Shown here: positions 54,782-63,664 of the stretch, one piece after another
How positions within the stretch are numbered: the stretch's first letter is position 1
Layout of the letters: each line of letters starts with the position of its first letter
Program-made: the position numbers and the translations under genes
NCBI RefSeq assembly: GCF_030160015.1
Contig: NZ_BSNN01000002.1
Coordinates: 744,001 to 808,000 of the forward strand
From: Amylibacter marinus
Lineage (GTDB): Bacteria > Pseudomonadota > Alphaproteobacteria > Rhodobacterales > Rhodobacteraceae
DNA: 64,000 bases
Direction: 5' to 3'
The notes under the pieces: generated by a model
What the model saw: only the letters and a program-made list of their open reading frames with translations
The model's database searches: none
Told to the model about the DNA's origin: nothing

Positions 54782-55359
54782 GTTGTGTATCCTAACTGAT
54801 CTTTCTCTGCCGCCAATATTTTTGCAAGGGCCCGCCGCCCGCGAGAGGTTAGGCTTTCTACGGCCTCAACCGATATTTCCATAACATCCGCAATCTCGGG
54901 GTTTGACAATTCGTCGATGTGGCGCAGTGATACGGCTAATTTTTGACGCTCGGGTAACGCATTCAGTGCAGTGTGCAATTTCGAAAATCGCGCCTGTTGC
55001 TGAAGTGTTTCCTCTGCTGACGGTGCATCATCCTCTGGCTCGGGGATATCATCCAATGCCGCCCCGCGCTTGCGCCGCAAACGATCGGTGCACATATTGC
55101 TGACCACACGGTATAACCACGTTGAAACCTTGGCTTCGCCTTGGCGCCAATCGGGTGCGATTTTCCACAACCGCATCAACGCTTCTTGGGCGATATCTTC
55201 GGCCTCTGTTTGGTCGTTTAGCATCCGATACGCCAGCCCCATCATCCGCGCAGAATGACGCAACGCCAAGCTCTGCGCAGCAGTTTGATCCCCATTCGCA
55301 TAGAGAACCATAAGCGCATCATCGCCAACGTCTTGCAAAGAATCCAATGCCATTACCAT
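54778..55359 (-). CDS. ECF-family RNA polymerase sigma factor
   Basis: 193 residues with region 2 (YRMLNDQTEAEDIAQEALMRLWK; KVSTWLYRVVSNMCTDRLRRKR) and region 4 (LNALPERQKLAVSLRHIDELSNPEIADVM, then ISVEAVESLTSRGRRAL). It is translationally coupled to the anti-sigma and sensor genes and lies downstream of the EF-hand gene, from which a hairpin separates it. ATG 55353 is an alternative start. Confidence 0.92.
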   Translation of the reverse strand: MVMALDSLQDVGDDALMVLYANGDQTAAQSLALRHSARMMGLAYRMLNDQTEAEDIAQEALMRLWKIAPDWRQGEAKVSTWLYRVVSNMCTDRLRRKRGAALDDIPEPEDDAPSAEETLQQQARFSKLHTALNALPERQKLAVSLRHIDELSNPEIADVMEISVEAVESLTSRGRRALAKILAAEKDQLGYTT

Positions 55360-55392
55360 CTTTCGAAACTAGGGCCAGAGGGATGAAACCAC

Positions 55393-55425
55393 AACCTAGC
55401 TAGGCTGATAAAGCCGAGCTAGGTT
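55393..55425. repeat. Strong hairpin between EF-hand gene and ECF sigma gene
   Basis: AACCTAGCT (55393-55401) and AGCTAGGTT (55417-55425) form a perfect 9-bp stem, extended after one mismatch by GGCT/AGCC. On the minus strand the 3' side continues TGTGGTTTC, a poor T tail, so it could be a weak terminator, an RNA-stability element or an operator between the two genes. Confidence 0.55.
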
Positions 55426-55436
55426 GAGAGCCATAT

Positions 55437-55937
55437 TTACTCCTCGATTTTTTTGCCTTTTCCTTTGGCTTTGCCTTTTTTCTTTCCCTTGGCCGCTTCT
55501 GCTTCTTCTTTCGAGATTTTGCCGTCGCCATTTGTGTCTAGCTTTTCAAACATCTTATTAGAGTTTGGGTGTTTCATCTCGTCAGAAGATAGTTTGCCAT
55601 CTTCGTTTGCGTCCATTTTCTCGATCATTTTGTCCAAACGACCCTCTTTCATTTCGCGCTTGCGCTCTTCAGCGCGCGCTTCAAATGCGGCGGTGATTTC
55701 TTCTTTGGTTAGAAAACCATCACCATCGGTGTCTTGGGCGTTAAAACGGGCCAATTGATTGGCTTCCATTTCTTCTGGTGTGACAAAACCATCTGAATTG
55801 CTATCAAGCGTTTCAAAATTAAAGCCGCGCTTCTTGCCGTGCCCCTTGCGATCTTCATCAGCATGCGCAGCGGCGAATGCGCCCATTGCGGCGATTATTG
55901 TTGTGGCCAATACAGTCGTTTTTGTAAGTTTGTTCAT
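55437..55937 (-). CDS. Exported four-EF-hand calcium-binding protein
   Basis: 166 residues. Signal peptide 1-26 (ending AHADE), then four canonical 12-residue EF-hand loops at 45-56, 69-80, 109-120 and 134-145 (DSNSDG, DTDGDG, DANEDG, DTNGDG) and a Lys/Gly-rich tail (after 150). It should bind Ca2+ in the periplasm. ATG 55937 follows CGGAG. Directly upstream of the sigma unit, it may be a signal input or target of that sigma factor. Confidence 0.85.
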   Translation of the reverse strand: MNKLTKTTVLATTIIAAMGAFAAAHADEDRKGHGKKRGFNFETLDSNSDGFVTPEEMEANQLARFNAQDTDGDGFLTKEEITAAFEARAEERKREMKEGRLDKMIEKMDANEDGKLSSDEMKHPNSNKMFEKLDTNGDGKISKEEAEAAKGKKKGKAKGKGKKIEE

Positions 55938-56092
55938 TTTCTGCTCCGTTCGCTTACGCTTGATTGCGTTTCTAATAGTAAAACGTAGGTGGCGTGGAAT
56001 TCCGTCGCATGGTTTCAATTTTTATGAAATAACCTTGCCAAACAGACCCTTTGTCGCATTTCCATAAATCAGCACGCGCCCTATAAAGCACT

Positions 56093-56488
56093 ATGACAGA
56101 TATAGCCCATGCACAGTTTCGCCCAGAGCGAGACGCCAAAAAAGCGATGATCACTGGCTGGAAGCGCAAATGCCCAAATTGTGGCACCGGTGAGATGATG
56201 AACAGCTATCTGAGCGTCAATGACGCTTGTCCAGATTGTGGCGAAGAATTGCACCATCACAGATCAGATGACGGCCCCGCCTATGTAACCGTTTTGATAT
56301 CGGCGCATCTTTTCGGGGCCTTGATGTTGCATCTGTTTGAAAAGTATCGCCCCGACGTCTGGGTTTTGACGCTGGGCGTGTCCTTGGCCTTTATTGCCTT
56401 TGCCAGCTACATGCTGCCCCGTGTCAAAGGGTGCTTTGTAGCCCTACAATGGGCCAAATACATGCATGGGTTCGGTCAGAACCGCTAA
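56093..56488 (+). CDS. DUF983 membrane protein with zinc-ribbon
   Basis: 131 residues: an N-terminal zinc-ribbon with CPNCG and CPDCG (residues 27-30 and 46-49), then EELHHHRSDDGPAYVTVLI and two membrane helices (about 63-80, 85-104). DUF983 proteins are alphaproteobacterial, of unknown function, sometimes linked with heme-copper oxidase biogenesis. It overlaps the convergent EamA gene by 4 bases. Confidence 0.85.
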   Translation: MTDIAHAQFRPERDAKKAMITGWKRKCPNCGTGEMMNSYLSVNDACPDCGEELHHHRSDDGPAYVTVLISAHLFGALMLHLFEKYRPDVWVLTLGVSLAFIAFASYMLPRVKGCFVALQWAKYMHGFGQNR

Positions 56489-57381
56489 CCAAACATAATA
56501 AGCAAAACCACCGAAAGCACAATCAATGTCATGCCAAGTGCCTCGCGTTGAGTCGTATGCTCTTTGAATACAAAACGTGAGCTAAGCGCCGCAAAAACCA
56601 TTTCTATCTGACCCACGGCATTAACATAGGCTACATTTTGCAGGCTAAAAGCCACGAACAGACAGCCGGATCCGACCATGCTGGTTAGTCCCACCAATGC
56701 TGTAATTTTCCAATGTCTGATAACGCGAATGACCTCGCCACGCTGCATCATCACCAAATACAGCCCCAGCAACAGCAGTTGAATCCAAATGGCGAATGCC
56801 AGCGAAAACATCCCGCGATGCACGGCGCCCAAATCTGCAAGCTCCAGCGCCGCACCACGATAAAAGACCCCGCTAGCGCCAAAGAAAAATCCAGCCGCCA
56901 GCCCCAGTACTGTCGATCGTTGTAAAAGATCACGCCACGAAACCAATGCGTTACTTGGCGCAGAGCTAAGCAATAGAACCCCGCAAAAGCCCAGCACAAT
57001 AATGCCCCAGCCCATCAAAGGCAGCGCATCGCCCAACAACACGGCACCAAAAACTGCCGCCTGTAGTGTTTCGGTTTTTTTGAATGATATGCCCACCGCA
57101 AAATTCCGCTGCTTGAACAAAACCACCAAGCAAACCGTTGCCAAAATCTGACAGATGCCGCCAGCGGTGACAAAGCCCAAAAACCAAACTCCAATTGGGG
57201 GATAGGCTGTACCACTGTGGGAAAACAGTGCCCAAAGCAGGATCGCGACCAGCGGTGCTGACCATAGATAACGCGCAAAGGTGGCCCCCGCGGCACTAAG
57301 CCCCGTCGCGGCCAGATGCTTTTGCATCATAAATCGAAAATTTTGTACCAAGGCCGCAAGAACAGCCAGAAATATCCACAT
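56485..57381 (-). CDS. EamA-family (DMT) transporter
   Basis: 298 residues, about ten membrane helices; the second repeat has MVGSGCLFVAFSLQNVAYVNAVGQ-like features. Distinct from the other DMT gene at 43.9-44.8 kb. It begins two bases after the aldo/keto reductase stop, so both are probably co-transcribed. Substrate unknown. Confidence 0.82.
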   Translation of the reverse strand: MWIFLAVLAALVQNFRFMMQKHLAATGLSAAGATFARYLWSAPLVAILLWALFSHSGTAYPPIGVWFLGFVTAGGICQILATVCLVVLFKQRNFAVGISFKKTETLQAAVFGAVLLGDALPLMGWGIIVLGFCGVLLLSSAPSNALVSWRDLLQRSTVLGLAAGFFFGASGVFYRGAALELADLGAVHRGMFSLAFAIWIQLLLLGLYLVMMQRGEVIRVIRHWKITALVGLTSMVGSGCLFVAFSLQNVAYVNAVGQIEMVFAALSSRFVFKEHTTQREALGMTLIVLSVVLLIMFG

Positions 57382-57383
57382 CT

Positions 57384-58427
57384 CTAGAAGGGCATTGGGT
57401 TTTGGCGATGCACCTTGGCCAAATCAGACAGGCATTCCTCAGTAAGCTCAATCCGGGTAGATGCCAAAATATTTTCCAGTTGCCCTTCGGCGCGCGCACC
57501 GAAAATGGCAGATGCCATAAACGGGCGCGTCCGGCACCACGCCAAGGCCATCTGACAAGGGTCAAGCCCATGTTTTCTGGCAACGTCAACATAGGCATCA
57601 GCGGTGGCCCGCGCCCGCGCGGTTAAACGCCCCCCAAGCCCTTGGGCGATAGTCGCACGCGATCCTTCCGGTAGAGCGTTATTGGAATATTGCCCAGACA
57701 GCAGTCCCGTAGCCAAGGGCGAGTAACACACCAACCCCACCTGTTCATTATGGGCAAGTTCGGCCAAATCGGTATCAAACAAACGGCACATCAAACTGTA
57801 TTCGTTTTGCAGAGATTCCATACGCGGCAGGCCCTGTTCCTCGCTGATACGCAACCACTGTGCGGTGCCCCATGCGCTCTCGTTGGATAGGCCAACCGCA
57901 CGCAATTTTCCCGCCTGTTTCAGCTTGTCCAGTGTTTCTAGAACCTCGGCCATATGATCCAAGGTTTGGGCCTTGTTTTGTGCGCTGGGATCAAATTCCC
58001 AGTTCTGGCGAAACATATAAGAGCCGCGATTGGGCCAATGCAGCTGGTACAGGTCGATGTAGTCGGTTTGTAATGAAGTAAGAGAGGCCTCTATTGCCGC
58101 GGTCACGGTTTGCGCTGAAATCGGGGCGCCATCGCGCACCCCCTTAAATCCGGCGCCAGAAACCTTGGTGGCCACATAGACCTGATCGCGCTTACCCGAT
58201 GTACCCAGCCATTGGCCCAATATCCGTTCGGAATCGCCCTGTGTTGGTTGGCTGATCGGGTTTACAGGATACATTTCTGCGGTATCAATAAAGTTCACAC
58301 CATGATCCAGCGCTGTCTCAATTTGCTGGTGCGCCTCTTGGGCGGTGTTCTGTGTCCCCCACGTCATCGTGCCAAGGCAAAGTTCGGATACCACCATATC
58401 GGTTTGGCCAAGCTGATTATATTGCAT
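57384..58427 (-). CDS. Aldo/keto reductase (Tas-like)
   Basis: 347 residues of the NADPH-dependent (beta/alpha)8 aldo/keto reductase family. The catalytic tetrad is visible: Asp and Tyr in FIDTAEMYPVN (near 48-54), Lys in VATKVS (near 86) and His in YQLHWPNRG (near 129). The N-terminus MQYNQLGQTDMVVSELCLGTMTWG and long insert are typical of the Tas subfamily. Substrate unknown. Confidence 0.9.
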   Translation of the reverse strand: MQYNQLGQTDMVVSELCLGTMTWGTQNTAQEAHQQIETALDHGVNFIDTAEMYPVNPISQPTQGDSERILGQWLGTSGKRDQVYVATKVSGAGFKGVRDGAPISAQTVTAAIEASLTSLQTDYIDLYQLHWPNRGSYMFRQNWEFDPSAQNKAQTLDHMAEVLETLDKLKQAGKLRAVGLSNESAWGTAQWLRISEEQGLPRMESLQNEYSLMCRLFDTDLAELAHNEQVGLVCYSPLATGLLSGQYSNNALPEGSRATIAQGLGGRLTARARATADAYVDVARKHGLDPCQMALAWCRTRPFMASAIFGARAEGQLENILASTRIELTEECLSDLAKVHRQNPMPF

Positions 58428-58594
58428 GTAAATTCCTATGGAGAATGGGCTGTATTTTCACAAACTATATAACCACCCTTCACCGCTGACCAGTAGATTT
58501 CGAGGTCTGGATGTCGGATAACTTTCTCGATGCATAACTGTACCTGAGTGACATTTCCGCCGAGATCAGATTAGAATTTGATCAATGGCCCAAA

Positions 58595-58622
58595 CTGGTG
58601 ATAATGCAGACCAAATTATAAT
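58595..58622 (+). promoter_or_regulatory. Candidate promoter of the djlA-like gene
   Basis: A perfect TATAAT at 58617-58622 lies 20 bases before the ATG; the -35 candidate CTGGTG at 58595-58600 (16-base spacer) is weak. The 215-base interval upstream holds nothing else recognised. Confidence 0.4.
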
Positions 58623-58642
58623 CCTGCAAAGGTCAATACACC

Positions 58643-59329
58643 ATGTCAGTTTGGTCCAGAATATCAGAAGCACTTGCCGCACTCACCAGTGGCGAGAGCC
58701 TAACATCGGTGATTGATCGCCTGCGCACCCCTCCTGAACGTTCTGTGGCCTTTACCATCGCCGTGATTGCCCTAGGTGCAAAAATGGCCAAGGCAGATGG
58801 TTTGGTTACCAAAGACGAGGTCACAGCTTTTCGGCAGGTCTTCCACATTGCCAAGCGCGACGAGGCCAAGGCCGCACAGGTGTTCAATCTGGCGCGCCAG
58901 GATGTGGCAGGCTATGAGACCTATGCAAAAACTGTATGGTCGCTGTTTAGCAATGATCAAAAGGTTTTGGAGAACTTGGTCGAAGGGCTGTTTCACATTG
59001 CCATGGCCGATGGCCGCTATCACCCAAACGAAGATGACTTTGTACACCGTGTGGCACAAATGTTTGATTTATCAGAGGCGGCGTTTCGCTCTATGCGCAC
59101 ACGCTTTGTGCCCGATGCCCCTGCTGATGCTTATGATGTGTTGGGGGTCACACCCGACACCCCATTGGACGAGGTTCGAAAAGTTTGGCGCCAGAAAATT
59201 CGAGAAACGCACCCCGATATTCTAATTTCCCAAGGTCTCCCAGAAGAGGCTATCACCATGGCCACAAAAAAAATGATAGCGATCAATGAAGCATGGGAGC
59301 AGGTCTACGAAAGCCACACGCCCGCGTGA
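58643..59329 (+). CDS. DjlA-like co-chaperone: TerB-like domain plus C-terminal J domain
   Basis: 228 residues. The N-terminal ~150 residues form a TerB-like helical domain with the acidic motifs KADGLVTKDEV (near 50) and MADGRYHPNEDD (near 124). The C-terminal J domain (about 165-228) has AYDVLGVTPDTPLDEV and the HPD tripeptide in RETHPDILI. It should stimulate DnaK. Unlike E. coli DjlA, it has no N-terminal membrane segment. It overlaps the next gene by one base (TGATG). Confidence 0.85.
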   Translation: MSVWSRISEALAALTSGESLTSVIDRLRTPPERSVAFTIAVIALGAKMAKADGLVTKDEVTAFRQVFHIAKRDEAKAAQVFNLARQDVAGYETYAKTVWSLFSNDQKVLENLVEGLFHIAMADGRYHPNEDDFVHRVAQMFDLSEAAFRSMRTRFVPDAPADAYDVLGVTPDTPLDEVRKVWRQKIRETHPDILISQGLPEEAITMATKKMIAINEAWEQVYESHTPA

Positions 59330-60369
59330 TGCGTATTGCAACCTATAATATTGAATGGTTCAGCAGTCTGTTTGACGCCGAGGATCACTTGATCAACGAT
59401 GACAGCTGGTCTGGGCGCTATGATGTTGTAAAACGCGACCAAAGCCACGCCATTGCCGATGTTCTGCGGATGGTGGATGCAGATGCGATCATGATCATCG
59501 AGGCCCCCGACAGCAGTAATTCGCGCTCTAGCACCCGTGCACTTGAAAATTTTGCGCGCCATTTCTCACTGCGCCAGAACAAGGCAATCAGCGGCTTTGC
59601 CAATCATACACAGCAAGAGATTTCGCTGCTGTATGATCCGCAAAAAATGTCGCTTCGTCATGACCCAATAGGAGAAGAGACCCCAGAAAACGGGGTGTTT
59701 TCACCACGTTTTGATCGTACGAAGATGCACCAATCCGCTGATGGTACCACCAAAGAGATCACCTTTTCCAAGCCCCCCCTAGAGGTGGTTTTGAAACCCA
59801 AACCCAGCGGTGCAGAAATCCGCTTGATTGGTGTACACGCCAAATCCAAGGCCCCCCACGGTGCAAAAAACCCACAAGAGGCGGCAAAAATATCGATTAA
59901 AAACCGCAGCAAGCAACTGGCACAGTGTCATTGGATCAGACAGCGTGTGGTGGAACATCTGAGCAAGCAAGAGCCCCTGATTGTTCTTGGGGATTTCAAC
60001 GACGGGCCGGGATTAGACGAATATGAAAAACTGTTCGGCCAGTCCGGAATAGAGATCGTGTTAGGCGCAGATGGCCCCGCACAACATCGCCTGTTGGATC
60101 CCCACGCCCTACAGGCGATGCGCCCGCCCTATGTGATCCGTAAGAGCACCTCTCGCTTTTATGATCACCGTACAAAAACCTATCTAAATGCCCTGTTGGA
60201 TTACATCATGATCAGCCCAGACTTGGTGCCCAAGGTGACAGATGGTTGGAAAATATGGCACCCCTTTGATGACCCAGAGTGTTTTGATTGCGCTGAAACA
60301 CGCGAGGCATTGTTGCTGGCGTCGGATCATTTCCCCGTAAGTTTGGACATAAAATTAACTGCAGACTAG
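59329..60369 (+). CDS. Endonuclease/exonuclease/phosphatase-family protein
   Basis: 346 residues of the EEP (DNase I-like) fold: RIATYNIEWF at the start, IMIIEAPDSS near 55 with the metal Glu, GVHAKSK near 171, LGDFNDGPG near 218 and a C-terminal SDHFPVSL. Without a signal peptide, it acts in the cytosol on an unknown phosphoester. ATG shares one base with the djlA stop, hence coupled. Confidence 0.85.
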   Translation: MRIATYNIEWFSSLFDAEDHLINDDSWSGRYDVVKRDQSHAIADVLRMVDADAIMIIEAPDSSNSRSSTRALENFARHFSLRQNKAISGFANHTQQEISLLYDPQKMSLRHDPIGEETPENGVFSPRFDRTKMHQSADGTTKEITFSKPPLEVVLKPKPSGAEIRLIGVHAKSKAPHGAKNPQEAAKISIKNRSKQLAQCHWIRQRVVEHLSKQEPLIVLGDFNDGPGLDEYEKLFGQSGIEIVLGADGPAQHRLLDPHALQAMRPPYVIRKSTSRFYDHRTKTYLNALLDYIMISPDLVPKVTDGWKIWHPFDDPECFDCAETREALLLASDHFPVSLDIKLTAD

Positions 60370-60374
60370 AAATA

Positions 60375-60707
60375 ATGCTGGTTTGCGCCCATATTAGCCC
60401 CATGACCCTAGGATATCTAAAAATCGCGCCCATGGTTTTTATCGCGACCGTATCAATGGCGCAGGCCGATGATCGCTTGGATTTGCTTTTCGATTTCATG
60501 GAAGAATTCAGCGAACAAACCCAGCCGATGCTGGAGGAATTCATGGACGATTTAGCCCCGAAACTAGAACAGTTTCAGGAATTAATCAGCGATTGGAGCC
60601 TGTACGAGGCACCCGAGGTATTACCAAACGGTGATATCATCATTCGGCGTAAGTCTGCCCCCCTTGGTAAAGAACCTAGCCCAAAACAGAAGGCCTTGGA
60701 AATTTAG
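60375..60707 (+). CDS. Small exported protein of Rhodobacterales
   Basis: 110 residues. After a signal peptide (about 1-31, MVFIATVSMAQA), an acidic helix (LLFDFMEEFSEQTQPMLEEFMDDL) leads to a conserved end YEAPEVLPNGDIIIRRK. I remember similar small roseobacter proteins, sometimes misnamed as AAA+ ATPases, but no function. Start is uncertain between ATG 60375 and ATG 60402. Confidence 0.65.
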   Translation: MLVCAHISPMTLGYLKIAPMVFIATVSMAQADDRLDLLFDFMEEFSEQTQPMLEEFMDDLAPKLEQFQELISDWSLYEAPEVLPNGDIIIRRKSAPLGKEPSPKQKALEI

Positions 60708-60756
60708 CTATAATTTGGCCTTTCCAAGCCCCCTATCGTCACCTATCGTTATAGCT
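60706..60756. repeat. Inverted repeat in front of the M3 peptidase gene
   Basis: AGCTATAA (60706-60713) and TTATAGCT (60749-60756) are perfect inverses around a 35-base loop that holds a direct repeat, CTATCGT-cac-CTATCGT. It spans the interval between the small exported protein and the peptidase gene. Confidence 0.35.
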
Positions 60757-60776
60757 TGAATTTTAAGGATAGAGCC

Positions 60777-62606
60777 ATGATAAAACCCTTTGCAACCTTT
60801 GAGTTACTGCGCGACAACGCCGAGCCTGCGGGCATGGAATTTGGCGATATGCCCAGCTGGAATTTGGATGATCTATACCCTTCGCAAGATGGGCCAGAGA
60901 TCACAGCCGATCTAGAGAAAATCGAAACCGCCTGCAAAGATTTTGCCGCTGATTATCAGGGCAAGATGGATGCGCTGGATGCCGACGAATTGCTGACATG
61001 TATTTTGCGCTACGAAGAGATCGAGGGATTATCGGGGCGCGTGATGTCTTATGCTGGACTGCGCTATTATCAAAACACCACCGATGCACAGCGCGCCAAA
61101 TTTATGTCTGATATGCAGGGTAAAATCACCGAGTTCACAACGCCGATGGTTTTCGTATCCCTGGAAATAAACCGCATCGAAGATGCAAAAATGCAAGAAA
61201 TGTTGCAGGGACATGCTGGTCTTGCGCGATTTGCCCCGATCATAGAAAACCTGCGCAAAATGAAGCCCTATCAGCTGTCAGATGAGCTGGAAAAATTCCT
61301 TCATGACCAATCAGTTGTGGGGGCGGCCGCGTGGAACCGGCTGTTTGATGAAACCATGGCCAGCCTGACATTTGATATAGATGGCGAGGAATTAAATTTA
61401 GAAGCCACATTAAATCTGCTGTCTGACGCCGATCGTGCCACCCGCGAAAAAGGCGCTCGCGCGTTGAGCGCGGTTTTTGCACAGAACCTGCCCCTATTTG
61501 CGCGGATCACCAATACGTTAGCAAAGGAAAAAGAGATTGAAGACAAGTGGAGGAATATGCCCAGCCCACAGCATTCCCGCCATCTGTCCAATCAGGTCGA
61601 GCCCGAGGTCGTTGAAGCCTTGCGCAATGCGGTTGTGGCCGCTTATCCAAAATTATCGCACCGCTATTATGCGTTAAAGGCCAAGTGGATGGGACTTGAA
61701 ACCATGGAAGTTTGGGATCGCAATGCGCCCTTGCCCGATGGCCCCCGAGAAAAAATTCAGTGGGATGAAGCACAAAAAATGGTGATGGAAGCCTATGGCG
61801 ATTTCTCGCCGCAAATGGCGGAAATTGCAGCACCATTTTTCAGCGATGGTTGGATTGATGCGGCGGTTAAACCAGGTAAAGCCCCAGGCGCATTTTCCCA
61901 CCCCACAGTTACGGATGTGCACCCCTATGTGATGCTAAACTACATGGGAAAACAACGTGATGTGATGACCTTGGCCCATGAATTAGGGCACGGCGTGCAT
62001 CAGGTTCTGGCGGCAAAACAGGGAGAATTACTGGCCTCTACGCCACTGACGCTAGCCGAGACAGCATCTGTGTTTGGCGAAATGCTGACTTTTCAAAAAT
62101 TGCTGGATAACGCCCCAGATCAGGCAGCGCGCAAGCGCCTGTTGGCGGGCAAGGTCGAGGATATGATCAACACCGTGGTGCGCCAAATCGCCTTTTACGA
62201 TTTTGAATGCAAATTGCATGCGGCGCGTGCCAATGGTGAGCTGACACCGGATCAAATCAATGAAATCTGGATGTCTGTCCAAGCAGAGAGTCTAGGGCCG
62301 GTTTTCAACTTTGTTGAAGGCTATGAGACATTCTGGACTTATATCCCGCATTTCATCCATTCGCCATTTTATGTCTATGCCTATGCCTTTGGTGATGGGT
62401 TGGTGAACGCGTTATATGCAGTCTACGAAGAGGGCGACGCGGATTTCCAAGGCAAGTACTTTGACATGCTCTCTGCGGGCGGCTCCAAGCACCACTCCGA
62501 ATTGTTAGCGCCCTTCGGGTTGGATGCCAGTGATCCGAAATTCTGGGACAAGGGGCTTAACCTGATCAGCTCGATGATTGATGAGCTGGAAGCGATGGAA
62601 GACTAG
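60777..62606 (+). CDS. pepF: M3-family oligoendopeptidase F
   Basis: A 609-residue zinc metallopeptidase cutting short peptides in the cytosol. The HELGHGVHQ zinc site is near residue 400, with the third ligand Glu in TLAETASVFGE some 26 residues on. The N-terminal helical domain contains DLYPSQDGPEI and several acidic helices. ATG 60777 follows AAGGATAG; the frame is open from 60756. A hairpin terminator follows. Confidence 0.92.
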   Translation: MIKPFATFELLRDNAEPAGMEFGDMPSWNLDDLYPSQDGPEITADLEKIETACKDFAADYQGKMDALDADELLTCILRYEEIEGLSGRVMSYAGLRYYQNTTDAQRAKFMSDMQGKITEFTTPMVFVSLEINRIEDAKMQEMLQGHAGLARFAPIIENLRKMKPYQLSDELEKFLHDQSVVGAAAWNRLFDETMASLTFDIDGEELNLEATLNLLSDADRATREKGARALSAVFAQNLPLFARITNTLAKEKEIEDKWRNMPSPQHSRHLSNQVEPEVVEALRNAVVAAYPKLSHRYYALKAKWMGLETMEVWDRNAPLPDGPREKIQWDEAQKMVMEAYGDFSPQMAEIAAPFFSDGWIDAAVKPGKAPGAFSHPTVTDVHPYVMLNYMGKQRDVMTLAHELGHGVHQVLAAKQGELLASTPLTLAETASVFGEMLTFQKLLDNAPDQAARKRLLAGKVEDMINTVVRQIAFYDFECKLHAARANGELTPDQINEIWMSVQAESLGPVFNFVEGYETFWTYIPHFIHSPFYVYAYAFGDGLVNALYAVYEEGDADFQGKYFDMLSAGGSKHHSELLAPFGLDASDPKFWDKGLNLISSMIDELEAMED

Positions 62607-62614
62607 GTAACTAT

Positions 62615-62638
62615 GGCCAAGCGATCACGCGCTTGGCC
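62615..62638. terminator. Hairpin between convergent pepF and phosphotransferase genes
   Basis: A perfect 9-bp stem, GGCCAAGCG (62615-62623) with CGCTTGGCC (62630-62638), and loop ATCACG. Flanks are A+T-rich but without long T runs. It fits a bidirectional terminator between genes ending at 62606 and 62641. Confidence 0.65.
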
Positions 62639-62640
62639 TA

Positions 62641-63588
62641 TTAGTCCTGGAACAAGGAAGTCAGACGATTCAGAACCGTTTCTGATTTTTCTGGTTTGCT
62701 CTTCTTGGTTTCATAAAAATCAATCTGATTTCGTGCGTACCGCAGCCCTACCAACCGCGTGATAAAGCACAGGCGGTCAATATCCACCCCAGCATAATGA
62801 TGGGCATATTCCGCAAGCTTTGGACGCAACGGCGCGCTCGCACTATAGCAACTGGCAAGGGCCATTTTTGCTAGATCAAATTCTGGAATATCATAACGCC
62901 ATTCTGAGAAATCGATGCAATACATCTCGCCCTGTTCGAATAGAATATTTGCATCGTGTAAATCACCGTGGCAAAAAACCATATCGAGGTGTGCCTCTGG
63001 CATCGTCGCCGCCATTTGTGACAGCTGTTCGAAACAATCCAGCAGGGTTTCCTTGGCGCGGGCAGAGGTCAATGCTGCTATTTTTTCTTCGAAGTCCTGC
63101 TCGTGTAAAATCTGGGTGGCTGCCCAGAATTGTTGTTTTGGGCCTTTGGTGTGATGCAGTGTTTTGACCCAATTGAAAATCGCCTCGTTAAACTCTGGCC
63201 GAGATAGTTGTGCGTTTTGACGCAGATTTTTCCGCAGATCATTGCCTTTGACTCGCGTCATAAAAATACAGGGAACATCTGGGTCAAATCCCAAAACCTC
63301 GGGATAGCGAAAACCTGCTTGTATCGGATTTTCCCGAGATAGGATTTGATAGGCTTCGTGCTCTTTGGCCAAACTTTGATCAGATTTATCAAGAATGATT
63401 TTAACAATCACCTCTTTGCCCGTTGTCAATTGGCGGCACCGAAACAAAAAATGAGGGCGCGCGGCTGCAAGATTGGCCGAGACCAACTTGATGTCCTTTG
63501 AGAGAGAGAGTTCTACGAACAGAGGGGATTTGCGACAGGCCTTTAGCGCCGCAGTTAACTTTAGAAAATATTGGAAACGTTGTCGCAT
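62641..63588 (-). CDS. APH-type phosphotransferase (kinase-like fold)
   Basis: 315 residues with an aminoglycoside/choline kinase-like fold: an N-lobe with VIVKIILDK (Lys near 63), the catalytic loop CHGDLHDANILF near 207-218 and the metal motif CIDFSEWRY near 225. The substrate cannot be told from sequence; choline, fructosamine, lipopolysaccharide and other targets are all seen in this family. ATG 63588 is preferred over a TTG at 63624. Confidence 0.75.
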   Translation of the reverse strand: MRQRFQYFLKLTAALKACRKSPLFVELSLSKDIKLVSANLAAARPHFLFRCRQLTTGKEVIVKIILDKSDQSLAKEHEAYQILSRENPIQAGFRYPEVLGFDPDVPCIFMTRVKGNDLRKNLRQNAQLSRPEFNEAIFNWVKTLHHTKGPKQQFWAATQILHEQDFEEKIAALTSARAKETLLDCFEQLSQMAATMPEAHLDMVFCHGDLHDANILFEQGEMYCIDFSEWRYDIPEFDLAKMALASCYSASAPLRPKLAEYAHHYAGVDIDRLCFITRLVGLRYARNQIDFYETKKSKPEKSETVLNRLTSLFQD

Positions 63589-63664
63589 GTGTACTTTTAA
63601 TTTGAACTGAGCCAACCCTACCAATAATCACCACAGACGCATAGGTCTATTTGAAGTATATGGA

